Below, one piece after another: positions 17,910-24,007 of a stretch of DNA of 24,148 nucleotides. The notes under the pieces were generated by a model. It searched no databases. It saw only the letters and a list, made by a program, of their open reading frames with translations, and was not told where the DNA came from. Origin of the DNA: a virus; the IMG/VR virus record IMGVR_UViG_3300030382_000774, positions 1 to 24,148 of that record, one strand, 5' to 3'. Numbering within the stretch: position 1 is the first letter of the stretch; each line of letters opens with the position of its first letter. Position numbers and translations under genes: made by a program.

Positions 17910-19171
17910 TTAAACGATTCGACCTGCGGTGGCAACTGCTACCCATCAGAGCTGTGCTTGAAGTTATTCTTACTATGCTACTAGTAGTTACAGGACTGCT
18001 GGGTCTTGCCGTGTCATTCATCAATCCTATTCAATGGATTACTGCTCGTATACCTAGTTACTATCATCCTAGCTTAGCTAGCATTGATAGTTTAATCCTG
18101 AGTTTAAACACAAACTTTATCCCGGTGCTAGCTACTTCCTCTGTCATTCTTCTTCTCGGTCTTGTCCAACCCAACACCCGTAGAGGGTTTAAATCTATTC
18201 CATTCAAAGTTATTAAAGCATACCGCAGGGTATGCGCTTGGCGTGACTGGCTATTCGCTAAGATTGAATACCTTAATGGTGAGTCAGCCAAGTGGAAGAG
18301 AGCATTCAATATACTCAAGTCTCCTTACTCATTCCTTAGAATGATGGGACTATCCCCTCAGATGGCTATAGGTTTACTAGCTGTAGGCTCTACCGCAGGT
18401 ACAGCAGTCACGGTGAATGAGGTAACACAGTCTCGTTCATTCTCAAATGGAGACTCAGGTGTATACGCAGCTCCTCTTGATGCTCCTACTTTCTTTGACG
18501 ATAAAGACAATACGTTACAGATTAATCTCGGTGCTGTACCAGTACGAGAGATAACCATAGAGAACGTATCAGTAGGTACAGTTTATACAGGTGATGCAGC
18601 AGGTAGCGAAGCATCAGTCTTACCTTCGGGAAAGGCAGAAGTAATACTTATAAGTGGTAATCCTACTGTAGCTGACCCTGCCTTTACAGCTACAAGACTT
18701 GAGATAGGTACTTTTATATTTGAAAAGTCTAGGTGTAAGTCTGTAGATTTCTCTGACGTTGATGCTCATACCATAATAATTGAGGGGAATTCCTCAGACG
18801 GACAGAGTTTAATTACTACAGCAGGTAGTGCAAGACAGAGGGCTATAGGGGGTGGACACTATCAGGCTGAGGCTATGATAACTAGCGGTGGTACGTATGA
18901 CCGTATATGGATTGATGCTCCATCCTCTGGAGTTAACGGCAAGATAGGTACACTTACCCTGTCTAATGTTTATACCAAAGGGGGCACATGTACATTCAAG
19001 AACATGGACATAGGTGTCCTGAAGATTAGACTAAACGAAATTGGTCACGACTCAGACCTAGCTACTAAAGAATTTCAAATAGCTAGTACAGTAACCGGGG
19101 CTAACTGGACAATCACGGATAACGTAGAACTCACTATGTCTGAGCCAGCAGTACAACTGGGCAACCCGTAG
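17906..19171 (+). CDS. Membrane-anchored beta-rich protein
   Basis: The product (421 aa) has two clear membrane segments (residues about 16-39 and 71-88) and a weaker Gly/Ala-rich one at about 152-170; the loop between the second and third is strongly basic (about 91-135). After residue 175 the protein changes to a soluble beta-rich region (190-421) with Thr, Gly and Asp, and regular strands like those of the tail fibres. No signal-peptidase site or enzyme motif is seen. The build suggests a protein that puts a fibre-like domain on a membrane, or a virion protein that inserts into the host envelope at infection. It is the last gene of the tail block and its stop overlaps a dispersed palindrome. 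Function unknown. Confidence 0.5.
   Translation: MIKRFDLRWQLLPIRAVLEVILTMLLVVTGLLGLAVSFINPIQWITARIPSYYHPSLASIDSLILSLNTNFIPVLATSSVILLLGLVQPNTRRGFKSIPFKVIKAYRRVCAWRDWLFAKIEYLNGESAKWKRAFNILKSPYSFLRMMGLSPQMAIGLLAVGSTAGTAVTVNEVTQSRSFSNGDSGVYAAPLDAPTFFDDKDNTLQINLGAVPVREITIENVSVGTVYTGDAAGSEASVLPSGKAEVILISGNPTVADPAFTATRLEIGTFIFEKSRCKSVDFSDVDAHTIIIEGNSSDGQSLITTAGSARQRAIGGGHYQAEAMITSGGTYDRIWIDAPSSGVNGKIGTLTLSNVYTKGGTCTFKNMDIGVLKIRLNEIGHDSDLATKEFQIASTVTGANWTITDNVELTMSEPAVQLGNP
18100..18111 (+). repeat. Dispersed palindrome, copy 4 (1 mismatch)
   Basis: GAGTTTAAACAC followed by AAAC. Read as S-L-N-T within the linker between the first two membrane segments. Confidence 0.5.
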
Positions 19172-19180
19172 TTTAAACTC
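19169..19180 (+). repeat. Dispersed palindrome, copy 5 (1 mismatch, intergenic)
   Basis: TAGTTTAAACTC followed by AAATG. It begins at the stop codon of the membrane protein and ends two bases before the ATG of the 42-aa gene. Confidence 0.6.
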
Positions 19181-19182
19181 AA

Positions 19183-19311
19183 ATGGTTAGAGCTATACTC
19201 ATAGGATCAATAGCAGTAGCCGCAACAGCTACTGCGATATTTAGTATAAGAAAATATAAGGGATGGAGATACTGGAAAGATGCAGTATCGACAATACCTT
19301 GGGATTACTAG
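19183..19311 (+). CDS. Small single-span membrane protein (42 aa)
   Basis: An ATG at 19183 opens a 42-residue frame ending at TAG 19309-19311. Residues 4-22 (AILIGSIAVAATATAIFSI) form a clear membrane helix, followed by a basic, Trp/Tyr-rich tail (RKYKGWRYWKDA), as in small phage membrane proteins that put an N-terminal anchor in the inner membrane. The ATG directly follows a palindrome copy (TTTAAACTCAAATG); there is no standard ribosome site. A holin-like or regulatory role is possible but not shown. The next gene's AGGAG overlaps its stop. Confidence 0.5.
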   Translation: MVRAILIGSIAVAATATAIFSIRKYKGWRYWKDAVSTIPWDY

Positions 19312-19314
19312 GAG
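19310..19314 (+). promoter_or_regulatory. Ribosome binding site deciding the 58-aa gene start
   Basis: AGGAG, 7 bases before ATG 19322. It favours that start over an upstream in-frame ATG at 19280, which would overlap the 42-aa gene. Confidence 0.65.
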
Positions 19315-19321
19315 TATACAT

Positions 19322-19498
19322 ATGAATATATTATATATAGTTAATATAGTATATAAGTACAGGCATGTAATGCCTGTCCTTATAGAATTTATAGAGACTG
19401 TAATGCGTACTAGTTCAGATAAGAACTTCACCAAAGAAGAGCAATCTGAACTAATGAAATGCTACTGGAAAATCATCAAGGCTGTTAAAGCTAACTAG
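19322..19498 (+). CDS. Hypothetical small protein (58 aa)
   Basis: From ATG 19322 the product has 58 residues: a hydrophobic N-terminus (MNILYIVNIVYKYRHVMPVL) then a helical, charged part (about 28-58, DKNFTKEEQSELMKCYWK). Not recognised; it could be a small membrane-associated or regulatory protein. Its stop codon overlaps the left edge of the 29-bp palindrome. Confidence 0.5.
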   Translation: MNILYIVNIVYKYRHVMPVLIEFIETVMRTSSDKNFTKEEQSELMKCYWKIIKAVKAN

Positions 19499-19526
19499 TT
19501 TCTTGATAAGTAACTTATCAAGAAAC
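19498..19526 (+). promoter_or_regulatory. 29-bp perfect palindrome, probable operator
   Basis: Two 14-bp arms, GTTTCTTGATAAGT and ACTTATCAAGAAAC, are exact reverse complements separated by a single A. The arms end 2 bases before the -35 box of the repressor promoter. There is no T-run on either side and the stem is AT-rich, so a terminator is unlikely; a dimer-binding operator (for example for the 59-aa protein) is the better reading. Confidence 0.6.
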
Positions 19527-19528
19527 CC

Positions 19529-19558
19529 TTGACATCCCCAAACCTTTCGTGATACTAT
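19529..19558 (+). promoter_or_regulatory. Promoter of the 59-aa HTH gene
   Basis: A perfect -35 TTGACA at 19529-19534, then TACTAT at 19553-19558 (18-bp spacer) or GATACT at 19551-19556 (16-bp spacer); each matches 4 of 6 of the -10 consensus. The transcription start would be near 19565, about 25 bases before GTG 19589. An 8-base direct repeat TTTCGTGA occurs at 19545-19552 and 19585-19592. Confidence 0.6.
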
Positions 19559-19576
19559 GTGAGTCCGCTCAAATCG

Positions 19577-19583
19577 GAGGAGA
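19577..19583 (+). promoter_or_regulatory. Ribosome binding site deciding the HTH gene start
   Basis: GGAGGAG, 5 bases before GTG 19589. It rules out the upstream in-frame GTG at 19559, which lies inside or next to the promoter. Confidence 0.7.
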
Positions 19584-19588
19584 ATTTC

Positions 19589-19768
19589 GTGACGGTTAAA
19601 GAAAATATAAAAAAGAAAATACAAGAGTGGCTACTAGAGGAAGAACGTAGTCAGGCATACTTGGCTAGGAAAGCTGAAGTATCACCAGAACAACTGAATA
19701 GAATACTACACGATAGGCACGAACCGACTGAGAGGACAGTTAATAAATTACTTTCAGTAATAAGTTAA
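19589..19768 (+). CDS. Cro/CI-type helix-turn-helix repressor (59 aa)
   Basis: A short DNA-binding protein. A basic first helix (residues 3-18, VKENIKKKIQEWLLEE) is followed by the HTH (about 21-45: SQAYLARKAEVSPEQLNRIL) with the usual Gln-x-x-(L)AR...V(S)xxxLxRI pattern, then DRHEPTERTVNKLLSVIS, the fourth helix. The length suits a Cro-like protein without a dimer or cleavage domain. Start chosen at GTG 19589 from the GGAGGAG at 19577-19583. It is preceded by a near-consensus promoter and the 29-bp palindrome, so self-control is likely. It sits between the tail block and the recombination operon, as expected for an early switch. Family is clear from pattern; target is inferred. Confidence 0.72.
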   Translation: MTVKENIKKKIQEWLLEEERSQAYLARKAEVSPEQLNRILHDRHEPTERTVNKLLSVIS

Positions 19769-19799
19769 GGCTACCGAGCAGGTCAAGAACTCGATAGCC
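19769..19799 (+). promoter_or_regulatory. Hairpin directly after the HTH gene
   Basis: GGCTACCGAG (19769-19778) pairs with CTCGATAGCC (19790-19799) with one mismatch, loop of 11. It begins at the base after the stop. No T-run follows, so it is either a weak terminator or a processing or attenuation hairpin. Confidence 0.4.
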
Positions 19800-19816
19800 T
19801 AGAGAGAGATAACACT

Positions 19817-19849
19817 ACTTGGGGAGACTTACTCCAAGTAAGTGCACTT
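19817..19849 (+). promoter_or_regulatory. Competing hairpins in the recT leader
   Basis: ACTTGGGG (19817-19824) pairs with CTCCAAGT (19832-19839, one G-U). Alternatively ACTTACT (19827-19833) pairs perfectly with AGTAAGT (19837-19843) around a 3-base loop. The two share bases 19832-19839 and cannot form together. A self-complementary AAGTGCACTT (19840-19849) and a T-rich stretch follow. The layout is that of an attenuator; function is inferred. Confidence 0.35.
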
Positions 19850-19876
19850 TTATTTATAACATATGGAGAGATGATA

Positions 19877-20923
19877 ATGCAAGATAAGAGTCTACAAAAA
19901 CAAGACTTTAACGCTGATGATATACGTCAGTTATTGGTAGCGAAGGGTAACAAGGTACAACCATCTGATGCAGAGGTCATGACCTTTCTAAGGGTGGCAC
20001 AGGGTATGGGTGCTAATCCATTCTTAGGTGATATATACCTAATCAAGTATGCAGAGGGTGCACCTGCTAGTACAGTAACAGGTAAAGATTACTTTACTAA
20101 GACAGCCAGATCACTAGGTGGTAGCTGGAAAGCCGGTCTAATAATACAGCGTGGTGATGAGGTCATAGAGGTAGAAGGGGAGTTTAAACTCAAGACAGAT
20201 ACTCTACTGGGTGGATGGGCTAGTGTCCATACTAAAGATGCGACTATGCCATTTGGGGCTAAGGTTACTTTAGAGGAATACTCTAGTAATCAATCCACTT
20301 GGAAGAAGATGCCACACACTATGATACGTAAGGTGGCATTAGTACACTCACTTAGGGAAGCATATCCTGAGAAGCTAGGTGGACTATACGACTCATCTGA
20401 AATGCAACAGGCTATACCACAGGTAGACCTAGTTAATGCAGTAGAAGATACACCTACAGTAAAGCCACCCAAAGTTATAACTGCTACGGTAAAAGAAATT
20501 GTTCAGGAACAAGAGGCAGAAGAGCCAGTCTTAGAACAAGAGAAGCCACCTCAAACTGTAGCTAAATCTGACAGCCTTATGTGTCCTATACATGGTGTTA
20601 GTTCAGCACTAAGAGAGGGTCAGTATGGTGAGTACTACTCACACCAACAGGATAAATATAAGAACGGTTGGTGTAATAACAGTATGGACAAGCCATCTCA
20701 AGACCACAAAGATGCTTGGCTAAAAGAAATTATAAGCAAGCATGGTGAGGAAGTTGGTAGTGATGTGGTACAAAACTCTGAAGGACAGGGCATCCTATGG
20801 TGGTTAGCTAGGTTAGAAAACGCTGACTTAGATACTGAGTGGTGTGAAGTTTGTGCTGATAAGGCAGACGAAATTGTTAATGGGCATTGGTTTTGTGTGG
20901 AGCATGTATCAAGTGGTGGTTAG
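19877..20923 (+). CDS. recT: RecT/Bet-like single-strand annealing recombinase with C-terminal zinc finger
   Basis: The protein (348 aa) would coat single-stranded ends and anneal them to homologous DNA, with the exonuclease two genes downstream making the ends. Family marks are GANPFLGDIYLIKY (about residues 44-57), VTGKDYFTKTARSLGG (about 66-81) and the conserved TMIRKVALVHSLREAYPEKLGGLYDSSEM near 148-176, as in RecT/Bet proteins. A Glu/Pro linker (about 205-230) leads to two Cys/His groups: C236-P-I-H239 and C323-xx-C326-x13-C340-xx-H343, a zinc-finger-like end. I take ATG 19877 because GGAG at 19865-19868 lies 8 bases ahead; ATG 19871 is only two bases from it. A palindrome copy lies at 20180-20191, read as E-F-K-L. 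The fold call rests on motifs; the finger is by eye. Confidence 0.8.
   Translation: MQDKSLQKQDFNADDIRQLLVAKGNKVQPSDAEVMTFLRVAQGMGANPFLGDIYLIKYAEGAPASTVTGKDYFTKTARSLGGSWKAGLIIQRGDEVIEVEGEFKLKTDTLLGGWASVHTKDATMPFGAKVTLEEYSSNQSTWKKMPHTMIRKVALVHSLREAYPEKLGGLYDSSEMQQAIPQVDLVNAVEDTPTVKPPKVITATVKEIVQEQEAEEPVLEQEKPPQTVAKSDSLMCPIHGVSSALREGQYGEYYSHQQDKYKNGWCNNSMDKPSQDHKDAWLKEIISKHGEEVGSDVVQNSEGQGILWWLARLENADLDTEWCEVCADKADEIVNGHWFCVEHVSSGG
20180..20191 (+). repeat. Dispersed palindrome, copy 6 (exact)
   Basis: GAGTTTAAACTC followed by AAGAC. Here the frame reads E-F-K-L, not S-L-N-S as elsewhere, so the base sequence and not the protein is kept. Confidence 0.75.
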
Positions 20924-21218
20924 GCGTAACAGAAACAATCGTGCTAGAGGTAAGCACTACGAGAATAGAGTAGGTGATGCATTGGGTGGGTGGCGTAACT
21001 TAGATAAGTCTCGTCCCCATACCGATGTAGAGACAGACGATACAGTCTATGAGATTAAAAGTACACAAGCGTCTGTACCTAGATGGATGGATAACGCTTT
21101 TAAACAACTAGAGTTAGCATCTAAAGAATCTAAAAAGAGGAGAGGTGGAGTAGTGAGAGTACATACAGGTCAAGGTAAGGGTGCGAGGGCATTCTTAATA
21201 CAGGAGATAGTAATTTGA
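20904..21218 (+). CDS. Small PD-(D/E)XK nuclease, Holliday-junction-resolvase-like
   Basis: The product (104 aa from ATG 20904) has an Arg-rich start (RRNRNNRARGKHYENR) and the residues of a PD-(D/E)XK active site: E20 (in YENRV), P38-H-T-D41 and E50-I-K52, followed by a Gln/Lys-rich helix and the strand GGVVRVHTGQG. This is the build of small resolvase-like or VRR-type nucleases that cut branched DNA. ATG 20904 overlaps the end of recT; GTG 20913 is the alternative, as GGAG (20899-20902) is at a better distance from it (10) than from the ATG (1). Lying between the annealing protein and the exonuclease, it probably resolves recombination or packaging intermediates. Exact substrate unknown. 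Confidence 0.65.
   Translation: MYQVVVRRNRNNRARGKHYENRVGDALGGWRNLDKSRPHTDVETDDTVYEIKSTQASVPRWMDNAFKQLELASKESKKRRGGVVRVHTGQGKGARAFLIQEIVI
21202..21206 (+). promoter_or_regulatory. Ribosome binding site supporting a TTG start
   Basis: AGGAG, 8 bases before TTG 21215; the TTG overlaps the previous stop as TTGA. Confidence 0.65.
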
Positions 21219-22108
21219 AGTATCAATCAGAAGATGGAGTAAACATAGAAGTAAAGCAAGTACCTAAAGGGAGAGGTCATGCTTATAAGGTAACAGTTGA
21301 CCCTGTTGGTCCAGAGAATCCAGCTATATATACAGCAGAACTACCGTCAGTAACTACCATACTGAGGCAGTCAGACGGTAGTGCGGTAGACCCTATATCT
21401 AGATGGTCTGTTAAACAGGCACTAGATTCTATGCAATGGGTTATGCATGAGGAAGAAGAACCATATATAACTGAGAAAAATTTAGAGGTGGCTAAGAAAG
21501 CACCTATGGTAGAACTTAAGAAGGCAGGCGATAGAGGCACAGCCTTACATAAAGCTATGGAGATGTACTTTAGTAAAGAAGCTATTTTGACACAAGAAAT
21601 TGTTGAACACCTACACAAAGAAGGGTTTGAGACTATAGCTATAGACAAAGCCCTTAATTGTTTAGGTGAGATATTTACTTGGATAGGTAAGCTAGGCTAC
21701 AAGGTAGTAGCTACAGAGTTGCCTGTATATGACAAGAACCTACAGGTAGCAGGAACTATAGACATGCTGCTTAGTAACAACAAGGACACAGTATATATCT
21801 GTGACTTAAAGACAGGTAAGAATATATATAAGAAGGATGGTATGCAGGTAGGTGCTTATCTATCTGCGGTAGTTAATATGCTTGGTGATGGGCTACACCT
21901 ATGGGAACCATTCCCTGACGAGTTACCTACTGGTGACCGCATAACCTCTCTAAATGTAGGTGGTGCAGTTATACATATGGATGTAGAGAAAGAGACAGTA
22001 AAGATACACCATATTAATGATGAGATGATAGGCAACGTAGGCTTTATGTCTGCTAAGAAACTATACGATATGAATAAGAAGTCTAAGTTTCAGGTAGAAA
22101 AGTTATGA
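21215..22108 (+). CDS. RecB/Cas4-like PD-(D/E)XK exonuclease
   Basis: The product (297 aa) matches phage exonucleases of the RecB-nuclease superfamily: LPSVTTIL (about 44-51), GTALHKAM with H112, GTIDML with D183, D197-L-K199 in ICDLKTGK and Q211-V-G-A-Y215. These are the H, D, D-x-K and Q-x-x-x-Y marks in the right order and spacing. It would resect double-strand ends so the RecT-like protein can anneal the strands, a Red/RecET-like pair split by the small nuclease gene. Start is TTG with AGGAG; its stop overlaps the next ATG (ATGA). I see no Cas4 iron-sulphur cysteines, so an exonuclease reading is preferred over true Cas4. Confidence 0.78.
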   Translation: MKYQSEDGVNIEVKQVPKGRGHAYKVTVDPVGPENPAIYTAELPSVTTILRQSDGSAVDPISRWSVKQALDSMQWVMHEEEEPYITEKNLEVAKKAPMVELKKAGDRGTALHKAMEMYFSKEAILTQEIVEHLHKEGFETIAIDKALNCLGEIFTWIGKLGYKVVATELPVYDKNLQVAGTIDMLLSNNKDTVYICDLKTGKNIYKKDGMQVGAYLSAVVNMLGDGLHLWEPFPDELPTGDRITSLNVGGAVIHMDVEKETVKIHHINDEMIGNVGFMSAKKLYDMNKKSKFQVEKL

Positions 22109-22356
22109 AGTGTGATGGTTGCGAATGGAAAGACGCATATAAGTTTGAGCATGAGGAACACAAGAAGACATTACTCATGCTTGAAAAGACATTGGAAGAG
22201 TCCAATCAAATCTTTGTTAACACTAGAGATATGATTGGATTCATGGAAGAACTGAGAGATAGTTGGAGTTTAAACTCAAGACCAACCCCAGCTAAGGTTA
22301 GTTATACCCCTGAGTATATTGGTAGGAGACGAGATGTTAATAGACGTAAGGATTAA
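22105..22356 (+). CDS. Small CxxC protein in the replication operon (83 aa)
   Basis: The product begins CDGCEWKDAY (C3-x-x-C6), then a helical, coiled-coil-like middle (about 18-55) and a basic end (YIGRRRDVNRRKD). A CxxC at the start could bind zinc with a second group or be a redox pair; only two Cys are visible. The start overlaps the previous stop as ATGA and its end overlaps the next gene by 23 bases, so it is made with them. A helper or adaptor for the following ATPase is possible. It holds palindrome copy 7, read as S-L-N-S. Confidence 0.5.
   Translation: MKCDGCEWKDAYKFEHEEHKKTLLMLEKTLEESNQIFVNTRDMIGFMEELRDSWSLNSRPTPAKVSYTPEYIGRRRDVNRRKD
22266..22277 (+). repeat. Dispersed palindrome, copy 7 (exact)
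   Basis: GAGTTTAAACTC followed by AAGACC; shares a 17-base match with copy 6 that reaches two bases past the AAG. Confidence 0.75.
22324..22328 (+). promoter_or_regulatory. Ribosome binding site deciding the ATPase start
   Basis: AGGAG, 5 bases before ATG 22334. It rejects the in-frame TTG at 22319, which lies before it. Confidence 0.65.
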
Positions 22357-23593
22357 TGAGGATGGAGATCAAGAAGTATTCCAAGAGGTAGAAACACCTG
22401 AGAATATACCAGTAGTCTTTAGTGCTACTGATATACGCAAGGAAGATACAGGGGTACATGCTGAAATAAGTATAGAGTTCGATGGGTTTGATACCTATAC
22501 TGTGTGTAATGTTAAGAGGGACCCAGATAGGGGTAGGTTAATTAACAAGGCTCATAAAACATTTGGTGGTAGCCTTGAAGAAGCAGAGCATGTACTACCT
22601 AAGATAAAATTGATACAGCTATTTGATAATTTCTGTAAAAAGATATGGTCAACTAAGATGCGTGTATCAGCACCGACTGATATACAGGGTACTACCGATG
22701 TAGGCTCTGTGCTGTATACATTAAAGCCACATGTCCTAACTGGTGGTGGCACTATCATGTTCGGTAAACCGGGTAAGGGTAAAAGCTTTACCGGGATGAT
22801 GATGGCTCTAGCTGTACAGTATGGTACTAACCATTACTGGAATACAGATAAGGGCAACGCACTATTTGTTAACTTAGAAAGACCTGATAGAACCATGCCA
22901 CCTAGAATTGGTGCTGTTGGCAAGGCTTTAGGTATAGACAATGCAAAGCTACCAGTATTAGATGCCAGAGGGTCATCACTTAAAGACGTACACTCTATCT
23001 TAGAGGCATACGTTAAGACCAATGAGACTAAGTTCGTAGTCATAGACTCTATTAGTAGAGCAGGTCAAGGTGATATGAAAGAGGACAAGGTAGCCACTAA
23101 GACTATAGACATGCTGAATAATATAGGTGTGTCTTGGTTAGCTATAGCCCATACCCCTAAGTATGATGAGACTATTTACTATGGGAACTCACAGTATGAG
23201 GCAGGTGCTGACGTAATGCTAAGGCATACATCCACAGTCATAGATGATGTAGGAAGTATAGCCCTACTACTAGAGGTAACTAAGGCTAATGATATGCCTG
23301 TACCCAAGCCAATGGGATTACATTATTCGTTTGATGAGTTGGGTTTAAACTCAATTAGGTTTGCTAAGAAGGAAGAGGTAGCTAGTCTAGAGACTGAGCC
23401 TAATCTATATGAAGGCATCAAGGATTTGTTGCATGACTTTACTGCTCTATCTGCTACTGCATTAGCCAGTAAGTTGAATGTAACTAGGAAAGAGATAACA
23501 GATCAGCTAAAGATTATGTTCTCTAATAGTGCGATAGTATCTGTAGGTAAGGAAGGTAACGAGAAGACCTACGGACTAAAGCATTATGAATAG
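22334..23593 (+). CDS. RepA-like RecA-fold ATPase (putative replicative helicase)
   Basis: The product (419 aa) has a P-loop G144-K-P-G-K-G149-K150-S151 and a Walker B strand FVVID (D238) followed by SISRAGQGD. The sensor-like LAIAHTPK (about 270) and conserved charged residues after it fit the AAA_25/RepA group of hexameric helicase ATPases that drive plasmid and phage replication. An N-terminal region (1-110) is beta-rich and may bind DNA or a partner. After the ATPase core the end (about 355-415) looks like a winged helix (LSATALASKLNVTRKEITDQL). It is the last gene of the recombination/replication operon. Palindrome copy 8 lies in the gene. A DNA-repair RadA-like role is less likely, as no zinc finger or Lon-like domain is present. 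Confidence 0.68.
   Translation: MLIDVRINEDGDQEVFQEVETPENIPVVFSATDIRKEDTGVHAEISIEFDGFDTYTVCNVKRDPDRGRLINKAHKTFGGSLEEAEHVLPKIKLIQLFDNFCKKIWSTKMRVSAPTDIQGTTDVGSVLYTLKPHVLTGGGTIMFGKPGKGKSFTGMMMALAVQYGTNHYWNTDKGNALFVNLERPDRTMPPRIGAVGKALGIDNAKLPVLDARGSSLKDVHSILEAYVKTNETKFVVIDSISRAGQGDMKEDKVATKTIDMLNNIGVSWLAIAHTPKYDETIYYGNSQYEAGADVMLRHTSTVIDDVGSIALLLEVTKANDMPVPKPMGLHYSFDELGLNSIRFAKKEEVASLETEPNLYEGIKDLLHDFTALSATALASKLNVTRKEITDQLKIMFSNSAIVSVGKEGNEKTYGLKHYE
23341..23352 (+). repeat. Dispersed palindrome, copy 8 (1 mismatch)
   Basis: GGGTTTAAACTC followed by AATT; read as L-N-S. Confidence 0.55.
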
Positions 23594-23649
23594 ATAGTGC
23601 TACGAGGAGTTATAAACCACACAGGTACTCGGAAGACTAAGGTCTATAA

Positions 23650-23760
23650 ATGAGTAATCTATTGTCCTGTAATTGCTATCGAGGGACTACGACAATAGTC
23701 TGGCAAACCTCCTATATGCTCCAGTACTCCTACGAACTTTTGTGGTGGATGTTACAGTAG
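23650..23760 (+). CDS. Possible 36-aa small ORF
   Basis: ATG 23650 follows AAGG (23639-23642) and opens a 36-residue frame ending at TAG 23758. The product is Tyr/Trp/Leu/Ser-rich and not recognised. It overlaps the competing hairpins and could be a leader peptide or chance; I list it with low confidence. Confidence 0.2.
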   Translation: MSNLLSCNCYRGTTTIVWQTSYMLQYSYELLWWMLQ

Positions 23761-23775
23761 GTGTAGCACTTAAGA

Positions 23776-23805
23776 TAGAGGGTAGGTTTAAATTCCTACC
23801 CTCTA
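23776..23805. terminator. Perfect 11-bp hairpin at the convergent junction
   Basis: TAGAGGGTAGG (23776-23786) pairs fully with CCTACCCTCTA (23795-23805), loop TTTAAATT. It lies 8 bases after the stop of the minus-strand HTH gene and downstream of the + operon, so a two-way transcription stop fits. A clear T-run is missing on both strands, so it may work with Rho or protect mRNA ends instead. Confidence 0.5.
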
Positions 23806-23813
23806 CGCATAAG

Positions 23814-24005
23814 CTAGAATATTCTGTTGCTTCTCTTATACTCTTCTACAGTAGACCTAAGTATTCTAATACCACCACGCTTCTTGCCTATAGTAAAGGC
23901 ATTCAGTTCACCCTCTTTAATTAGGGCATAGCATGTAGTCTTATGTATACCTAGCATGAGACACGCTTGTCGTACTGTTAACGGCTCGTCATAATCTTTA
24001 ATCAT
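23814..24005 (-). CDS. Excisionase/MerR-like helix-turn-helix protein (63 aa)
   Basis: A small DNA-binding protein of the HTH_17 (excisionase-like) type: PLTVRQACLMLGIHKTTCYA (residues 8-27) is the HTH, then LIKEGELNAFTIGKKRGGIR, the beta-hairpin wing, and ILRSTVEEYKRS, the last helix. Such proteins act as recombination directionality factors or small regulators. Transcription is opposite to everything before it. The ATG at 24005 follows GGAG 11 bases away, and both lie on a palindrome copy (24008-24019), so the protein could bind its own start. The coding frame is preceded by the partial gene with its stop just before the GGAG. Family is clear; whether it is a Xis or a regulator cannot be told without an integrase nearby. 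Confidence 0.72.
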   Translation of the reverse strand: MIKDYDEPLTVRQACLMLGIHKTTCYALIKEGELNAFTIGKKRGGIRILRSTVEEYKRSNRIF

Positions 24006-24007
24006 TT

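Larger units (their letters stand above)
23594..23813. other. Convergent junction, mostly non-coding
   Basis: 220 bases lie between the ATPase stop and the minus-strand HTH gene. It holds CTATTGTC (23659-23666) that can pair with GACAATAG (23691-23698), which competes with GACTA/TAGTC (23685-23689 with 23696-23700). It also holds a possible 36-aa frame (23650-23760) and the 11-bp hairpin at 23776-23805. No tRNA fold was found here. Confidence 0.5.

Noticed and set aside
18185-18196. GGGTTTAAATCT
   Set aside because: Four mismatches to the consensus and no AA flank.
21215-22108. Cas4 and CRISPR association
   Set aside because: No iron-sulphur cysteine set, no cas genes and no repeat array; a phage exonuclease next to RecT explains it better.
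23594-23760. tRNA-like element
   Set aside because: The stems do not give a cloverleaf and no CCA-type acceptor end or T-loop sequence is present.
23673-23924. Plus-strand open frame of 83 codons
   Set aside because: It starts at TTG without a ribosome site and runs antisense to the clear HTH gene.
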